Positions 8,069 through 17,683 are shown, numbered from the stretch's first letter. The stretch: 64,000 bases of DNA from Desulfamplus sp. (GCA_015232455.1 JADFZQ010000014.1:20941-84940), one strand, 5' to 3'. Made by a program: numbers and translations. Notes: a model not told the origin generated them from the sequence alone.

Positions 8069-10102
8069 TCAAAAAAGAGGTTTGCCAGACATCTCTTTTG
8101 GCTGTTCAAGTCCCATAACCTTTAATATTGTTGGTGCAATATCGCCAAGAATACCGCTATTAAGTGTTATATTTTTGTATTTATCGCCAGCAAGTATGAA
8201 TTTAACTGGATTTAGGGTATGTGCTGTATGAGGATTTCCATCTTTATCTTTCATCTGTTCAGCATTTCCATGATCTGCTGTTACCATTGCAGTTCCACCA
8301 CTCTTCCAGATAGCTTCAACAACCTTTTTTACACACTCATCAACAGTAGAGCAAGCCTTGATTGCTGCTTCTAAATTGCCCGTATGACCTACCATATCCA
8401 TGTTGGCAAAATTGAGAATCATCAATCTTATCTCTCCTTTATCAATCTTTTCGCAAGCCGATTGTGCAACTTTGTAGGCACTCATTTCAGGTTTTTCGTC
8501 GTATGTTCTAACCTCTCTTGGAGATGGAATAAGTATCCGTTCTTCCAATGGAAATACCTTTTCGTCTCCTCCATTGAAAAAATAGGTTACATGTGCATAT
8601 TTTTCGGTTTCAGCAATTCTAAGTTGAGCAAGATTTTCACGGCTTACAACCTCTCCAAGAATATTATTTAAGTGTTGAGGCTTAAAAATTACAGGCAATG
8701 AAAATGATTCATCATATTGAGTCATGCAAAGAAACCCTGAAAGCTTTGGAACTATTTTTCTCTCAAATCCTGTGAAATTATCCTCTGTAAAGGCTCTTGT
8801 AATCTCTCTTGCCCTGTCTGCTCTAAAATTGAAAAATATAATAGCATCTTCATCTTTTACTATCCCATCATTATCTGCAATCAATATTGGTTTTACAAAT
8901 TCATCTGTCTGACCAGCATCATAAGCCTCTTTGATCGCATTCAATGGGTCAACTCTTCTTCTATTTAAGCCAACTCCAGCAGTGTATAGTGCATAAGCCT
9001 TTTGGACTCTATCCCAACGTGTATCTCTATCCATTGCGTAGAATCTGCCGCAAACAGTTGCAATAGCTATCTTTGCTCTTTTTTCTTCTATTTTATTCTC
9101 AATTTCATTGTTGCTAAATTGGGTTGTAGTATTATTCTCACTCCTATTACTTATATTTTCAAAATCCTTACTTTCAATATATTTTCCAAGCTGAGTTAGG
9201 TAACTAATTCCGCTTTGAGGAGGAGTATCTCTGCCATCAAGTATTGCATGAATAAAGATATTGTTAATTTTAAATTTAGATGCCATCTCAATAAGTGCAA
9301 ACAGATGATCAATATGGCTGTGAACTCCTCCGTCAGATAAAAGCCCCATAAGGTGAAGTGAAGAATCTTTATCTTTGACTATCTGCATCATCTTCACAAG
9401 CTCTGGAATATCAAAAAAAGATTTATCCTCAATTGCAAGATTGATCCTAACTAAATCTTGAAATACCGTTCTTCCAGCACTGATATTCATGTGTCCAACT
9501 TCTGAATTACCCATTACACCATCTGGTAACCCAACAGCTCTGCCTGAACATAAAAGTTTTGAGCATGGGTAGTTTTTTTCTAACATATCAAGAAAGGGAG
9601 TGTTTGCAAGGGCAACTGCATTATCTGTTGTAATTGGATTGACACCCCAGCCATCTAATATCAAAAGAGCATCAACAGAATTTTTCTTATAACTGTTTTT
9701 CTTAAAATCATTTTCCATCTCTGAAATATCTAACCTTGGAGCATCTGCCCAAAGACCTTCAATATCGTAAAAGTCTCTGGTCTCTTTATTAAATACATGG
9801 ATAATAACATCGCCAAAATCAAGCAAAGCCCATGTTCCGTCCTTAATACTTTCACCCTCTTTCATACCTTCAGTGCCAAGTGGTAAATTACCAATTTTTT
9901 TCATATTAATATGGATATTTTCAGCAATTGAAGATACCTGTCTTGAAGATGAGGCAGTTATAACAATTATTGCGTCAGTGTAAGATGTAAGCCTTCTTAC
10001 ATCCATTACAGTAATTTTCTCTGCTTTTCTTGCAAAAATTTCGTTTAAATAAGGGGTTAAAGTCAGTTTAAAATCTATATTTTCTATCTCGTTTGTGGTC
10101 AT
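8069..10102 (-). CDS. gpmI: RsfS ribosome-silencing factor fused to cofactor-independent phosphoglycerate mutase GpmI
   Basis: A 677-residue fusion. Residues 1-125 are an RsfS/Iojap domain (KITVMDVRRLTSYTDAIIVITASSSRQV, GTWALLDFGDVIIHVF, FYDIEGLWADAPRLD). Residues about 142-677 are a full GpmI (iPGM), which interconverts 3- and 2-phosphoglycerate in glycolysis. Motifs are LLILDGWG, the phosphoserine nucleophile S200 in GNSEVGHMN, HSHIDHL, DGRDTPP, RFYAMDRD, FFNFRADRARE and TADHGNAEQ. There is no stop or frameshift between the parts. A polar Asn-rich insert of about 30 residues (ISNRSENNTTTQF) precedes RAKIAIATVCGRFY, likely a surface loop. The genes are usually separate neighbours after nadD; here they are one reading frame. 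Confidence 0.93.
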   Translation of the reverse strand: MTTNEIENIDFKLTLTPYLNEIFARKAEKITVMDVRRLTSYTDAIIVITASSSRQVSSIAENIHINMKKIGNLPLGTEGMKEGESIKDGTWALLDFGDVIIHVFNKETRDFYDIEGLWADAPRLDISEMENDFKKNSYKKNSVDALLILDGWGVNPITTDNAVALANTPFLDMLEKNYPCSKLLCSGRAVGLPDGVMGNSEVGHMNISAGRTVFQDLVRINLAIEDKSFFDIPELVKMMQIVKDKDSSLHLMGLLSDGGVHSHIDHLFALIEMASKFKINNIFIHAILDGRDTPPQSGISYLTQLGKYIESKDFENISNRSENNTTTQFSNNEIENKIEEKRAKIAIATVCGRFYAMDRDTRWDRVQKAYALYTAGVGLNRRRVDPLNAIKEAYDAGQTDEFVKPILIADNDGIVKDEDAIIFFNFRADRAREITRAFTEDNFTGFERKIVPKLSGFLCMTQYDESFSLPVIFKPQHLNNILGEVVSRENLAQLRIAETEKYAHVTYFFNGGDEKVFPLEERILIPSPREVRTYDEKPEMSAYKVAQSACEKIDKGEIRLMILNFANMDMVGHTGNLEAAIKACSTVDECVKKVVEAIWKSGGTAMVTADHGNAEQMKDKDGNPHTAHTLNPVKFILAGDKYKNITLNSGILGDIAPTILKVMGLEQPKEMSGKPLF

Positions 10103-10220
10103 TGAGTTATTTTGATCCTTTTAATATGGTAAATTGTAATAAAGAAATTAGAATAGGGTTAGCGTATTAATTTTAGAGTTATGTTAGCATAATAACTTAA
10201 TTTTTACTTAACAGATGATC

Positions 10221-10883
10221 TTATAAATAGAGCTTTTTTTGATAAATTATTGATTCAACTACAGGTGGAACAAGCCCTTTTATAGATTCACCTCTTTTTA
10301 TTTTTTCCCTGATAAGTGTTGAAGATATATGAATCTCTGGAACTTCGCAAATATGAACCGTCTTAAATCCCTGTTTTATATCATGGTTTTTGATAATATT
10401 TTCAGATTGAGAAATTTCATATTGAGAAGATATGACTCTTTTTAAAAATGATTCAATATCTTTTAAGCCTCTGATATCTCCAGCTCTGTACATTACTACT
10501 ATCTCAGTTAGCTTAAAGATTTCAACACTGTTTTTCCAAGTATTTATATCAAAAAATACATCAGAACCCATTATAAAATAGAGTTTTGTATTTTTGTCTA
10601 TTAAACTTTTAAAGTGTTTGATTGTATCTATTGAGAAAGATTTACCTCTTCTCATAAGTTCAACATCAGAGATCATAAAGCCTGAAATAGTTGAAACTGC
10701 CTGTTCAACCATCTCAAATCGCTCGTTTGCAGTGGCAAGGGTTGTTGTTGTTTTGTGCGGTGGAATTGCAGATGGAATGATATGAACAGTGTTTAGATTA
10801 AACACTGATTTAACGTGGGTAATAACGGCAATATGCCCAAGATGAATTGGGTTAAATGTTCCTCCAAATAAGCCGACATTCAT
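10221..10883 (-). CDS. nadD: Nicotinate-nucleotide adenylyltransferase NadD
   Basis: A 220-residue nucleotidyltransferase that makes deamido-NAD from nicotinate mononucleotide and ATP. The start MNVGLFGGTFNPIHLGH carries the GTFNPxHxGH nucleotide-binding motif, and ISSTLIREKIKRG near the C-terminus is the second signature (ISST-x-IR). It stands before the rsfS-gpmI gene (118-bp gap), the normal order in many bacteria. The insertion VISSQYEISQSENIIKNHDI (about residue 148-167) is an extra loop relative to the shortest homologues. Confidence 0.93.
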   Translation of the reverse strand: MNVGLFGGTFNPIHLGHIAVITHVKSVFNLNTVHIIPSAIPPHKTTTTLATANERFEMVEQAVSTISGFMISDVELMRRGKSFSIDTIKHFKSLIDKNTKLYFIMGSDVFFDINTWKNSVEIFKLTEIVVMYRAGDIRGLKDIESFLKRVISSQYEISQSENIIKNHDIKQGFKTVHICEVPEIHISSTLIREKIKRGESIKGLVPPVVESIIYQKKLYL

Positions 10884-10939
10884 AGTTTACTCCCATTGCA
10901 GAATTGGCTTTCTGGATATGTTCATTGTTTTCTGACACC

Positions 10940-11179
10940 TTATTTATCTTTATCTACTGGTTCTAAAAGATGCCAAGGGATTTCAATCTTTTCATTATTC
11001 AAAATTTTTTTAACAGAAGGAATATCAAGATTTACTATGGTTGCAATAATATCCTCAGAGAAACCTTGCTTTTTAGCATTATGCACCAACTTTTGCAGCA
11101 TTGAATAACCCGCTTCCTGACGTCCCTTTTGCAAACCTTTTTGCCAACCCTCTTCTCTAAGTTTTTCTGCAGTTGTCAT
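10940..11179 (-). pseudogene. C-terminal fragment of an Rpn/PD-(D/E)XK transposase-like protein
   Basis: 79 residues (MTTAEKLREEGWQKGLQKGRQEAG onward, ending in IPSVKKILNNEKIEIPWHLLE) that resemble only the C-terminal tail of Rpn/YhgA-type recombination-promoting nucleases; the catalytic N-terminal domain is absent. The frame is open and an AGGA lies over the stop of the upstream HNH gene, so it may still be translated. Best read as a remnant of an insertion. It sits in the middle of the proA-nadD part of a conserved operon. Confidence 0.5.
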
Positions 11180-11185
11180 GGCAAT

Positions 11186-11599
11186 TTATCCTACTTTTGA
11201 ATTACTTTTTGCCTCAGCCAAAGACAATTTCTCGAAAGCATCTCCTACTGTTCCTTCGGCTGCCATATTACGACGCCGTGTTTCTGCCGCTTTCTTAGCC
11301 GCCATACTCCGCTTACGAGTTAAAGCTGCTTTCTCTCCAGCATTTTTCATCCGTTTTTTCCAATCTACCACTTTAGGGCGATCACGCATCTGGAGAATCG
11401 TTTCGGTCGAGATAATATCGAGGTCATGCATCTTATGGCAGTTTGGGCAAAGAATGACAAGATTGCTGATGTCATTATTGCTGCGGTCGCAATCAATGTG
11501 AGCTACTTCCAAGACGGCTGGAATGCCGAAACCACAGTGAGCACATACAGGATCATAGGTCTCAAAAGCAAGCTTACGATAATTGAAGTGTTTTGGCAT
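11186..11599 (-). CDS. HNH endonuclease-like protein
   Basis: A 137-residue protein with a zinc-coordinating HNH fold: CAHCG (about residue 20), then LEVAHIDCDRSNNDISNLVILCPNCHKMHD, giving two CxxC pairs and the AHID...N...H core. The C-terminal third is basic and repetitive (KAALTRKRSMAAKKAAETRRR), probably DNA-binding. The ATG at 11599 is preferred; an upstream in-frame ATG at 11638 lacks a ribosome site and encodes a non-conserved extension. It is next to an Rpn fragment, so a mobile origin is likely. Target and role unknown. Confidence 0.75.
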   Translation of the reverse strand: MPKHFNYRKLAFETYDPVCAHCGFGIPAVLEVAHIDCDRSNNDISNLVILCPNCHKMHDLDIISTETILQMRDRPKVVDWKKRMKNAGEKAALTRKRSMAAKKAAETRRRNMAAEGTVGDAFEKLSLAEAKSNSKVG

Positions 11600-11649
11600 T
11601 CCGACTTTCAGCCTTCTATAATAACATACACATAGCAAAACACAATTTG

Positions 11650-12966
11650 TTAAATCCTAACCTGCCCAGTGCCTCTGACTACAAATTTAGTTGAGGTAAG
11701 CTCCTCTAAACCCATTGGACCAAAAGCATGAAGTTTTGAGGTGCTGATACCAATTTCAGCCCCCAATCCTAACTCTCCTCCATCGTTGAATCTTGTAGAA
11801 GCGTTAACCGCAACCATTGAAGAGGAGACCGTTTTTATAAATTTTTCAGCTCTATCCATATCAGTAGTTATTATTACATCAGTGTGGTCAGAGCCATAAG
11901 CTGCTATATGTTCGATAGCTTCTGTCATGCTATTAACAATTTTGACAGCAAGGATTAGATCAAGATATTCAGCGTGCCAATCCACCTCTTGAGCCTCAGC
12001 AACCTTGAGATTTTGGGAGATATTTTTAAGCAAATCAAGAGTTATCTGGCAGCCTCTAATTTCCACGCCAGCCTCTGCAAATCTTTGAGCCATTATTGGT
12101 AGAAATTTAGGGGCAATCTCTTTATGGATAAGCAAAGTCTCCATTGCATTGCAAACACCCGGACGATGCACTTTTGAGTTAAAACAGACCTTTACAGCAA
12201 GCTCTATATCCGCAACTTTATCAATGTAAGCATGACATACACCTTTGTAGTGTTTAAGAACTGGAATTGTTGAGTGCTGAACTACAAATCTAATAAGAGA
12301 CTCACCGCCTCTTGGAATGACAAGATCAATAAACTCTTCTTGCTTTAAAAGGTGGGTTACAGCCTCTCTATCTTGGATTGGAATAACTTGGACAGCATCT
12401 TTTAATATCTGAATATCATCTTTTGACGCTGTTAAATTTGAATCTCTATATCTAAGTCCTATCTCTACCAACGACTCTTGAATAATCTCGGCAAGTATAA
12501 TGTTTGAGTTAAATGCTTCAGAGCCTCCGCGTAAAATTGCACAGTTGCCAGCTTTAAGGCACAATGCTGCTGCGTCAACAGTTACATTGGGGCGTGATTC
12601 ATAAATCATTGCAATAACGCCAAGCGGAATCCTCATTTTAGAAACTTCAAGTCCATTTGGACGTCTCCACTGCCTTGTTATCTGTCCAACAGGATCAGGC
12701 AGTTCTGCAACCTCTTTAAGCCCTTTAATCATGGATTGAATTGTTCCATCACTGATTTTAAGCCTATCTATCATAGCAGCAGAAAGCCCCTTAGATGTTG
12801 CATACTCTATATCTTTTTGATTTTCATTTTGAATTTTATCTTTATACAAGAGAAGTTTATCAGAAATAGCGTGAAGTATAAGATTTTTCTGCTCTGTTGA
12901 TGCCACAGCCATCTTTCTTGATGCAGCTTTTGCCCTGACTGCAATATCTTTTATAGTAGATTCCAT
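11650..12966 (-). CDS. proA: Gamma-glutamyl phosphate reductase ProA
   Basis: A 438-residue enzyme of proline biosynthesis, reducing glutamyl-5-phosphate to glutamate-5-semialdehyde with NADPH. Aldehyde-dehydrogenase-like features: PLGVIAMIYESRPNVTVDAAALCLKAGNCAILRGGSEA for nucleotide binding and HRPGVCNAMETLLIH with the catalytic Cys; the C-terminus has FGPMGLEELTSTKFVVRG. Normal length. It is separated from proB by two accessory genes (13004-14366), although proBA are usually adjacent. Confidence 0.96.
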   Translation of the reverse strand: MESTIKDIAVRAKAASRKMAVASTEQKNLILHAISDKLLLYKDKIQNENQKDIEYATSKGLSAAMIDRLKISDGTIQSMIKGLKEVAELPDPVGQITRQWRRPNGLEVSKMRIPLGVIAMIYESRPNVTVDAAALCLKAGNCAILRGGSEAFNSNIILAEIIQESLVEIGLRYRDSNLTASKDDIQILKDAVQVIPIQDREAVTHLLKQEEFIDLVIPRGGESLIRFVVQHSTIPVLKHYKGVCHAYIDKVADIELAVKVCFNSKVHRPGVCNAMETLLIHKEIAPKFLPIMAQRFAEAGVEIRGCQITLDLLKNISQNLKVAEAQEVDWHAEYLDLILAVKIVNSMTEAIEHIAAYGSDHTDVIITTDMDRAEKFIKTVSSSMVAVNASTRFNDGGELGLGAEIGISTSKLHAFGPMGLEELTSTKFVVRGTGQVRI

Positions 12967-13003
12967 AAAAATGATTTTCTCCTTTTCATCAGCGTTTGCA
13001 TAT

Positions 13004-13576
13004 TTAGACTGGTCCTAATTCCCTTACTAACTCAACAAATTTTTCTTGAGCTTTAGAAAATAGTCCAAAAGTATGCCCTGTCACTGTCCATGGACGAATT
13101 CTTTTTCTGATATTTTGTTCAACCATTTTTTCTCCATCAAACACAATATCAGATGTCATCTCTTCAAAACGTATAAACATTGAAGCATTCTTAAGTATTT
13201 TATTGCCTCGTTTTGCTTTTCTATAAAGTAATAGCTGATTTTCTTCGAGTATTGGTATCCATCCCATAGATTCCCATTCTGCTTTTCTTCCCTCATAAAA
13301 ATCATTAAGGTTTTCAAATATCGGTTCGGGAGGTTTTATAGGATATATTTCAGATAACACAGAGCTTTCACCATGAACTACCAACTCCATTTTTTTCAAG
13401 AAAAACATTTTTTCTTTATCGGTTATAAGGCAGACAGCTTTTACTTTTTCTTTAAATAGTCGTGTTGGGATAATATCTCTTTCCATACCCGGTGAACTTC
13501 CACCAAAATACCTTACTCTGACTGGATTTTTGGTTGAAATTGACTCTAAAAGGGTTTCAATCAAATCATTAGCCAT
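13004..13576 (-). CDS. WYL-like domain protein
   Basis: A 190-residue protein. The first 70 residues (VRVRYFGGSSPGMERDIIPTRLF, KVKAVCLITDKEKMFFLKKMELV) resemble the WYL ligand-binding fold: an I/V-R-Y strand, a conserved arginine after a loop, and a strand pair ending in a hydrophobic F-L-K-K-M. No helix-turn-helix is visible, so it is not a canonical WYL transcription factor. The second half (FEEMTSDIVFDGEKMVEQNI) is not recognised. It lies 22 bp downstream of the next gene, so the two form a pair inserted between proB and proA. Confidence 0.45.
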   Translation of the reverse strand: MANDLIETLLESISTKNPVRVRYFGGSSPGMERDIIPTRLFKEKVKAVCLITDKEKMFFLKKMELVVHGESSVLSEIYPIKPPEPIFENLNDFYEGRKAEWESMGWIPILEENQLLLYRKAKRGNKILKNASMFIRFEEMTSDIVFDGEKMVEQNIRKRIRPWTVTGHTFGLFSKAQEKFVELVRELGPV

Positions 13577-13598
13577 ATTGAGTATCGTTTCCCGTTTT

Positions 13599-14366
13599 TT
13601 ATAGATAGTTATTTTGTTTCTCTATTGTTTTATATATTGTTTTCGCTTCAGATTCTTTATAACCCAACGTTACCATGCGTTTTTTTATTGTTTGATCAAG
13701 GATTTCAGGAGAAGTTTTCTCAAAAAGGATAATTTTTAATGATAGCAGTGGATGAAAATCATAAGCGAGTAAAAATGGAATCTCAGAGGGATTTTTTTCT
13801 ATTATAATGGGCTGAAAATTAATAAGGCAGTATCGTCCCAAATCTGCTTTCTGAGACCATAGGGTGCTTGTTTCATCGTATGGAACAATATAAATATTTT
13901 GATTATTATTTTTTTTAATAATGTCATTGCTTATTGCATTGATAATAGATGTCTCTCTTAATTTTGACTGTAATTCTCTTGCAAGCAAAGGCGGTTGAGG
14001 CTGTGATGTGTTCGGGTTTAAAATAGCAAAACTACCAGTTCTTAGAAACGTAAACAATCGACCTTGTGTTGTATTTATCAATTGATTGTTATAGTCACCA
14101 CCACCAATCAAAAAATGTATTTTAACAAGGCTGTTCCAGTTTGCCGCAAACCTTGATTTTTCTTCGTCAGTTGTTTTAATCACAGTACCAGATTTAGGAA
14201 GCTGCACTTGAAGAGCGTGTTCAATATGTTTAACAGCATCACCCCATTTACCTTCATAAGCAATTGGAGTATTATAAAGCATATCACCTTCTTCAAAAAA
14301 ACAATTAGCTACAGCATCTTTGAAATTCTTTGGAACAGCCCATTTAAAACCCTCATAAAATTCCAT
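13599..14366 (-). CDS. Hypothetical protein
   Basis: A 255-residue soluble protein with no family I recognise. Features seen: no signal peptide or membrane segment; WGDAVKHIEHALQVQLPKSG near residue 42; a proline-rich LNPNTSQPQPPLLAREL around residue 118-134; the C-terminal 40 residues are helical and charged (EILDQTIKKRMVTLGYKESEAKTIYKTIEKQ). It precedes the WYL-like gene by 22 bp, suggesting a two-gene unit. Codon use looks like the surroundings. Confidence 0.7.
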   Translation of the reverse strand: MEFYEGFKWAVPKNFKDAVANCFFEEGDMLYNTPIAYEGKWGDAVKHIEHALQVQLPKSGTVIKTTDEEKSRFAANWNSLVKIHFLIGGGDYNNQLINTTQGRLFTFLRTGSFAILNPNTSQPQPPLLARELQSKLRETSIINAISNDIIKKNNNQNIYIVPYDETSTLWSQKADLGRYCLINFQPIIIEKNPSEIPFLLAYDFHPLLSLKIILFEKTSPEILDQTIKKRMVTLGYKESEAKTIYKTIEKQNNYL

Positions 14367-14480
14367 AGTTTTACTAATTCCTATCTAATGTTGCTTCAAA
14401 GTTTAGCTGTCATGTAAAATTTGCCCTAAAAAACCTATTTCCGAATAATATTACAGTTCTGGCTTATTCGATAACATATC

Positions 14481-14510
14481 CGTTTTTTTAATTGCGGAAT
14501 TAAAAAAACG
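14481..14510. terminator. Hairpin with 13-bp arms downstream of proB, probable bidirectional terminator
   Basis: CGTTTTTTTAATT (14481-14493), loop GCGG, then the exact complement (14498-14510). It lies 132 bp after the proB stop on the minus strand. The A/T runs in the arms give the T-tract on both strands. This would separate proB transcription from the accessory pair. The rest of the 276-bp gap shows only a weak 7-bp inverted repeat (14442-14448/14464-14470). Confidence 0.55.
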
Positions 14511-14642
14511 CCCCAAAATACAAAAATAATTCACCATTAAGTGTTCCTTCACAGCTCATACCCGCTGTCAATCCCTCTGTTGATAATACCCCCCCCTTTT
14601 CTAAGGTAATTATATGTAAGATGCAGTTTTATAATACGTAAA

Positions 14643-15782
14643 TTAAGTTATCACAAGATTATCACGATGAACAACATCATCAAAAGGGTTTGAACCAAGA
14701 ACTTGACGTATCTTATCGCTTTTAAGACCCATGATTTTACGAATATCTGATGATGAGTAGTTTACAAGACCTCTGCCAAGGATTGTCCCATTAGAAGAAC
14801 ATATATCAACTGGTGAACCCATACAAAAATCATCAACTACATCAGTAATACCGATTGGTAAAAGACTTTTTCCCTTTTTCACAAGAGCATCTTCTGCACC
14901 TTTATCAACAACAATACTGCCTTGTGATTTAAGATTAAATGCTATCCAACATTTTCTGCTGTTAAGATGTCTGTTTCCCGGAATAAAGAAAGTTCCTTTA
15001 TCCTTTCCAGCAACAATATCAGTGATGATATTAGGATTTAATCCACCTGCTATAATCATTGGAACTCCAGCCCTTGAGAGCTTTTTTGCAGCCTTAACTT
15101 TGCTTAACATGCCTCCAGTTCCAAGATTACCAGGAATACCTCCTGCTGCATCTTCCATATCTGATGTTATAGAGCGAACGCTTGATAATAATTTTGCATC
15201 AGGATAAACCCTTGGGTCTTTGTCATAAAGTCCGTCAATATCAGTTAGGTTTATCATAATATCAGCATCCATAAGAAGGGTTATCATGGCTGCAAGATTG
15301 TCGTTATCCCCAAGTTTAATCTCTTCAAAGACAACAGTATCGTTTTCATTGATTATTGGGATAATATTCCACGCTAAAAGTTGATTTAGAGTGTTGCGTG
15401 CATTTAGGTATCGCCTTCTGTGGCTTAAATCTTCTCTTGTTAAAAGGAGTTGTGCTACTTTGCTGTCAAATTGTGCAAATGCCTTTTCCCACGCAAGTAT
15501 CAGCCCTGCCTGACCAACTGCCGCTGCTGCTTGTCTTGCAGGAATTCCATCTGGTCTTTTTTCAAGACCTATTTTTTTTACACCAGAGGCAATGGCACCA
15601 GAAGAGATAATCATAACTTCAGCACCACTTTGGCGTAATTGGTGAACTTGGTGGCTTGTCTCTTCTATTATATCAATATTAAGACCTTGATTTAAGGTAA
15701 GAACACCACTTCCAATTTTGATTACAACTCTTTTGGCTCGTTTAAATATAGTTGATCTATCATAATTTATTGGCTCATTCAT
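14643..15782 (-). CDS. proB: Glutamate 5-kinase ProB with PUA domain
   Basis: A 379-residue kinase, first step of proline synthesis from glutamate. Amino-acid-kinase fold: RVVIKIGSGVLT at the start, MIISSGAIASGVKKIG, NENDTVVFEEIKLGDNDNLAAMI, TDIDGLYDKDPR and GTGGMLSKVKAAKK. The C-terminal about 80 residues (GSIVVDKGAEDALVKKGKSLLPIGI...GRGLVNYSSSDIRKIMG) form the PUA domain of long ProB forms. The ATG at 15782 has a weak GAGAG and begins 17 bp after the obgE stop; an upstream TTG (15830) would overlap obgE and add 16 unconserved residues. Feedback inhibition by proline is expected from the family. Confidence 0.94.
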   Translation of the reverse strand: MNEPINYDRSTIFKRAKRVVIKIGSGVLTLNQGLNIDIIEETSHQVHQLRQSGAEVMIISSGAIASGVKKIGLEKRPDGIPARQAAAAVGQAGLILAWEKAFAQFDSKVAQLLLTREDLSHRRRYLNARNTLNQLLAWNIIPIINENDTVVFEEIKLGDNDNLAAMITLLMDADIMINLTDIDGLYDKDPRVYPDAKLLSSVRSITSDMEDAAGGIPGNLGTGGMLSKVKAAKKLSRAGVPMIIAGGLNPNIITDIVAGKDKGTFFIPGNRHLNSRKCWIAFNLKSQGSIVVDKGAEDALVKKGKSLLPIGITDVVDDFCMGSPVDICSSNGTILGRGLVNYSSSDIRKIMGLKSDKIRQVLGSNPFDDVVHRDNLVIT

Positions 15783-15798
15783 GGAAAAACTCTCAAAA

Positions 15799-16851
15799 CT
15801 ATTTGTTTTGTTTGTTAATTTTTTGTGCAAGAAAGGCTATTAACTCTTGAGTGCCTTTGCCCGTTGCTGCTGAAATTGTGAAAATCTGTGGTAGGGATTT
15901 ATCTGTTATTTCTAATAATTCTCGATTTTTGTTTACAATCTCTTTAATATACGCATCTTTAAAAGCTAAAACCTTAGAGTCTGTGTCAGTAATATCAATC
16001 TTATTAAGAACAATAACCTGCTCTTTTTGTGCAAGAGTATCACTGTAAAGAGCCAGTTCTCGGTTAATAAGGTTGAACTCGTTAAGAGGAGATTCTGGTT
16101 TGATCTGGGAAGCGTCAATGAGATGTATTAATATACCAGTTCTCTCTACATGTTTTAAAAACTGGATACCAAGTCCTGTACCGTCATGTGCCCCTTCAAT
16201 TAGACCCGGAATATCGGCAACTGCAAAGGGTTCACCAAATTCTGGCTGTACCATTCCAAGAGATGGATTTAATGTTGTAAAGGGGTAATCTGCAATTTTG
16301 GGGCGAGCTGAAGAGATAGAACTTACAAGTGTTGATTTTCCAGCATTTGGAAGACCAACAATTCCTACATCTGCAAGAAGTTTAAGTTCAAGTTTAAGGC
16401 GAAGCTCAATTCCTGCAATTCCTGGTTGAGCGTGCCTTGGTGCCCTGTTGGTGGAGGTTGCAAATCGTTTATTGCCACGTCCGCCCATTCCACCTTGGGC
16501 TACAACATATTGTTGACCTGACTGTGTCATATCTACAATAAGTTCACCTGTATCGGCATTAGTTACGATGGTGCCTGGCGGCACATCAATTATTTGGTCA
16601 GGAGCGTTTTTACCATGCCGTTGTCTCCCCTGACCAGCAGTTCCATTTAAGGCAATAATTATTTTTTGGCGGCGAAGATCAACAAGTGTTCGTTTACCTT
16701 GATCAGCACGGAGAATAACACTGCCTCCATCTCCTCCATCTCCGCCGTCAGGTCCGCCCCACTCTATAAATTTCTCTCTTCTGAAACTGACACAGCCAGC
16801 TCCACCGTTGCCAGACCTGACAGTAATTATGGCTTCATCTATGAATTTCAC
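15799..16851 (-). CDS. obgE: Obg/CgtA GTPase, 50S subunit assembly
   Basis: A 350-residue GTPase of late 50S assembly and stress signalling. The glycine-rich Obg domain occupies 1-158 ([37 protein letters not shown]). The G domain follows with G1 [10 protein letters not shown], switch [19 protein letters not shown]4 NKID and G5 SAATGKGT. There is no C-terminal OCT extension, as in the short forms. Its ATG overlaps the rpmA stop by 4 bases; the order L21-L27-Obg is conserved across bacteria. Confidence 0.97.
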   Translation of the reverse strand: MKFIDEAIITVRSGNGGAGCVSFRREKFIEWGGPDGGDGGDGGSVILRADQGKRTLVDLRRQKIIIALNGTAGQGRQRHGKNAPDQIIDVPPGTIVTNADTGELIVDMTQSGQQYVVAQGGMGGRGNKRFATSTNRAPRHAQPGIAGIELRLKLELKLLADVGIVGLPNAGKSTLVSSISSARPKIADYPFTTLNPSLGMVQPEFGEPFAVADIPGLIEGAHDGTGLGIQFLKHVERTGILIHLIDASQIKPESPLNEFNLINRELALYSDTLAQKEQVIVLNKIDITDTDSKVLAFKDAYIKEIVNKNRELLEITDKSLPQIFTISAATGKGTQELIAFLAQKINKQNK

Positions 16852-17102
16852 GCTGCATAAACACTCACTCTCTTTTTGTCACGACCTTGTCTTTCATACG
16901 TTACAACGCCGTCAATCAATGAAAAGAGAGTATAATCTTTACCCATGCCTACGTTGTTGCCAGGATGTATTTTTGTCCCAACCTGTCTTACAAGGATATT
17001 ACCTGCAACAGCACTCTGTCCGCCATACATTTTAACTCCACGCCTTTGGCCGTTTGAATCACGACCGTTTTTAGAACTTCCACCTGCTTTTTTATGTGCC
17101 AT
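16848..17102 (-). CDS. rpmA: 50S ribosomal protein L27
   Basis: 84 residues, starting [20 protein letters not shown], the typical Gram-negative L27 start without a cleavable extension. The tail near the peptidyl-transferase centre and the [22 protein letters not shown] core are intact. It lies 107 bp downstream of rplU and overlaps obgE by 4 bases. Confidence 0.98.
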   Translation of the reverse strand: MAHKKAGGSSKNGRDSNGQRRGVKMYGGQSAVAGNILVRQVGTKIHPGNNVGMGKDYTLFSLIDGVVTYERQGRDKKRVSVYAA

Positions 17103-17209
17103 ATCTAAAAAACTCCCTTTCTATCCGTGCCTTTAATAAATAATGCTATTTAGTTTTTGCTAAATTAATTCTAAGTATTTTTTACATCTATGATTATTTG
17201 TCTATTATT

Positions 17210-17521
17210 TTATATTTGAATAGAGTTGATTTTAACTGCTGTATAAAGCTGTCTATGCCCTTTCATTCTCTTGTAGGATTTTCTTCTTTTATATTTAAAA
17301 ACAATAACTTTTTTACCTTTGCCTTGTTCAATAATATTGGCACTTACAACTGCATTTTCGATAACAGGTGAACCAAGAGTCATCTTTTCTCCGTCAGAAT
17401 AGAGGAGAACATCATTAAACTTAATTTCACTACCTATTTCTCCTTCAAGTTTTTCAAATCTAAAGATTTTCCCCTCTTCCACCTTATACTGTTTACCACC
17501 AGTTTTAATTACTGCATACAT
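17210..17521 (-). CDS. rplU: 50S ribosomal protein L21
   Basis: 103 residues, MYAVIKTGGKQYKVEEG start and the C-terminal KRRKSYKRMKGHRQLYT motif of L21, which binds 23S rRNA. AAGGAG lies 9 bases before the ATG. It is the first gene of the L21-L27-Obg-ProB operon and is preceded by a good sigma-70 promoter (17655-17683). Confidence 0.98.
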   Translation of the reverse strand: MYAVIKTGGKQYKVEEGKIFRFEKLEGEIGSEIKFNDVLLYSDGEKMTLGSPVIENAVVSANIIEQGKGKKVIVFKYKRRKSYKRMKGHRQLYTAVKINSIQI

Positions 17522-17654
17522 ACTATATATCTCCTTATATACTCCCTAAACTTATATTTATAAAATATTTAACCCTTGCTCTATTATTTAATACTCAATT
17601 ACCACACTTAAGGTATTGGGTTATTTGCTAACATTGGCTTTAAAAAAATTCTGG

Positions 17655-17683
17655 ATACTATGATGAAACTGCCATTTTGTCAA
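17655..17683 (-). promoter_or_regulatory. Sigma-70-type promoter of the rplU operon
   Basis: On the minus strand, TTGACA (17683-17678), a 17-bp spacer, then TAGTAT (17660-17655): a full -35 consensus and a 4/6 -10. The predicted start near 17648 leaves an untranslated leader of about 125 nt before the rplU ATG, long enough for autogenous control, but I see no defined structure in it. Confidence 0.75.
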
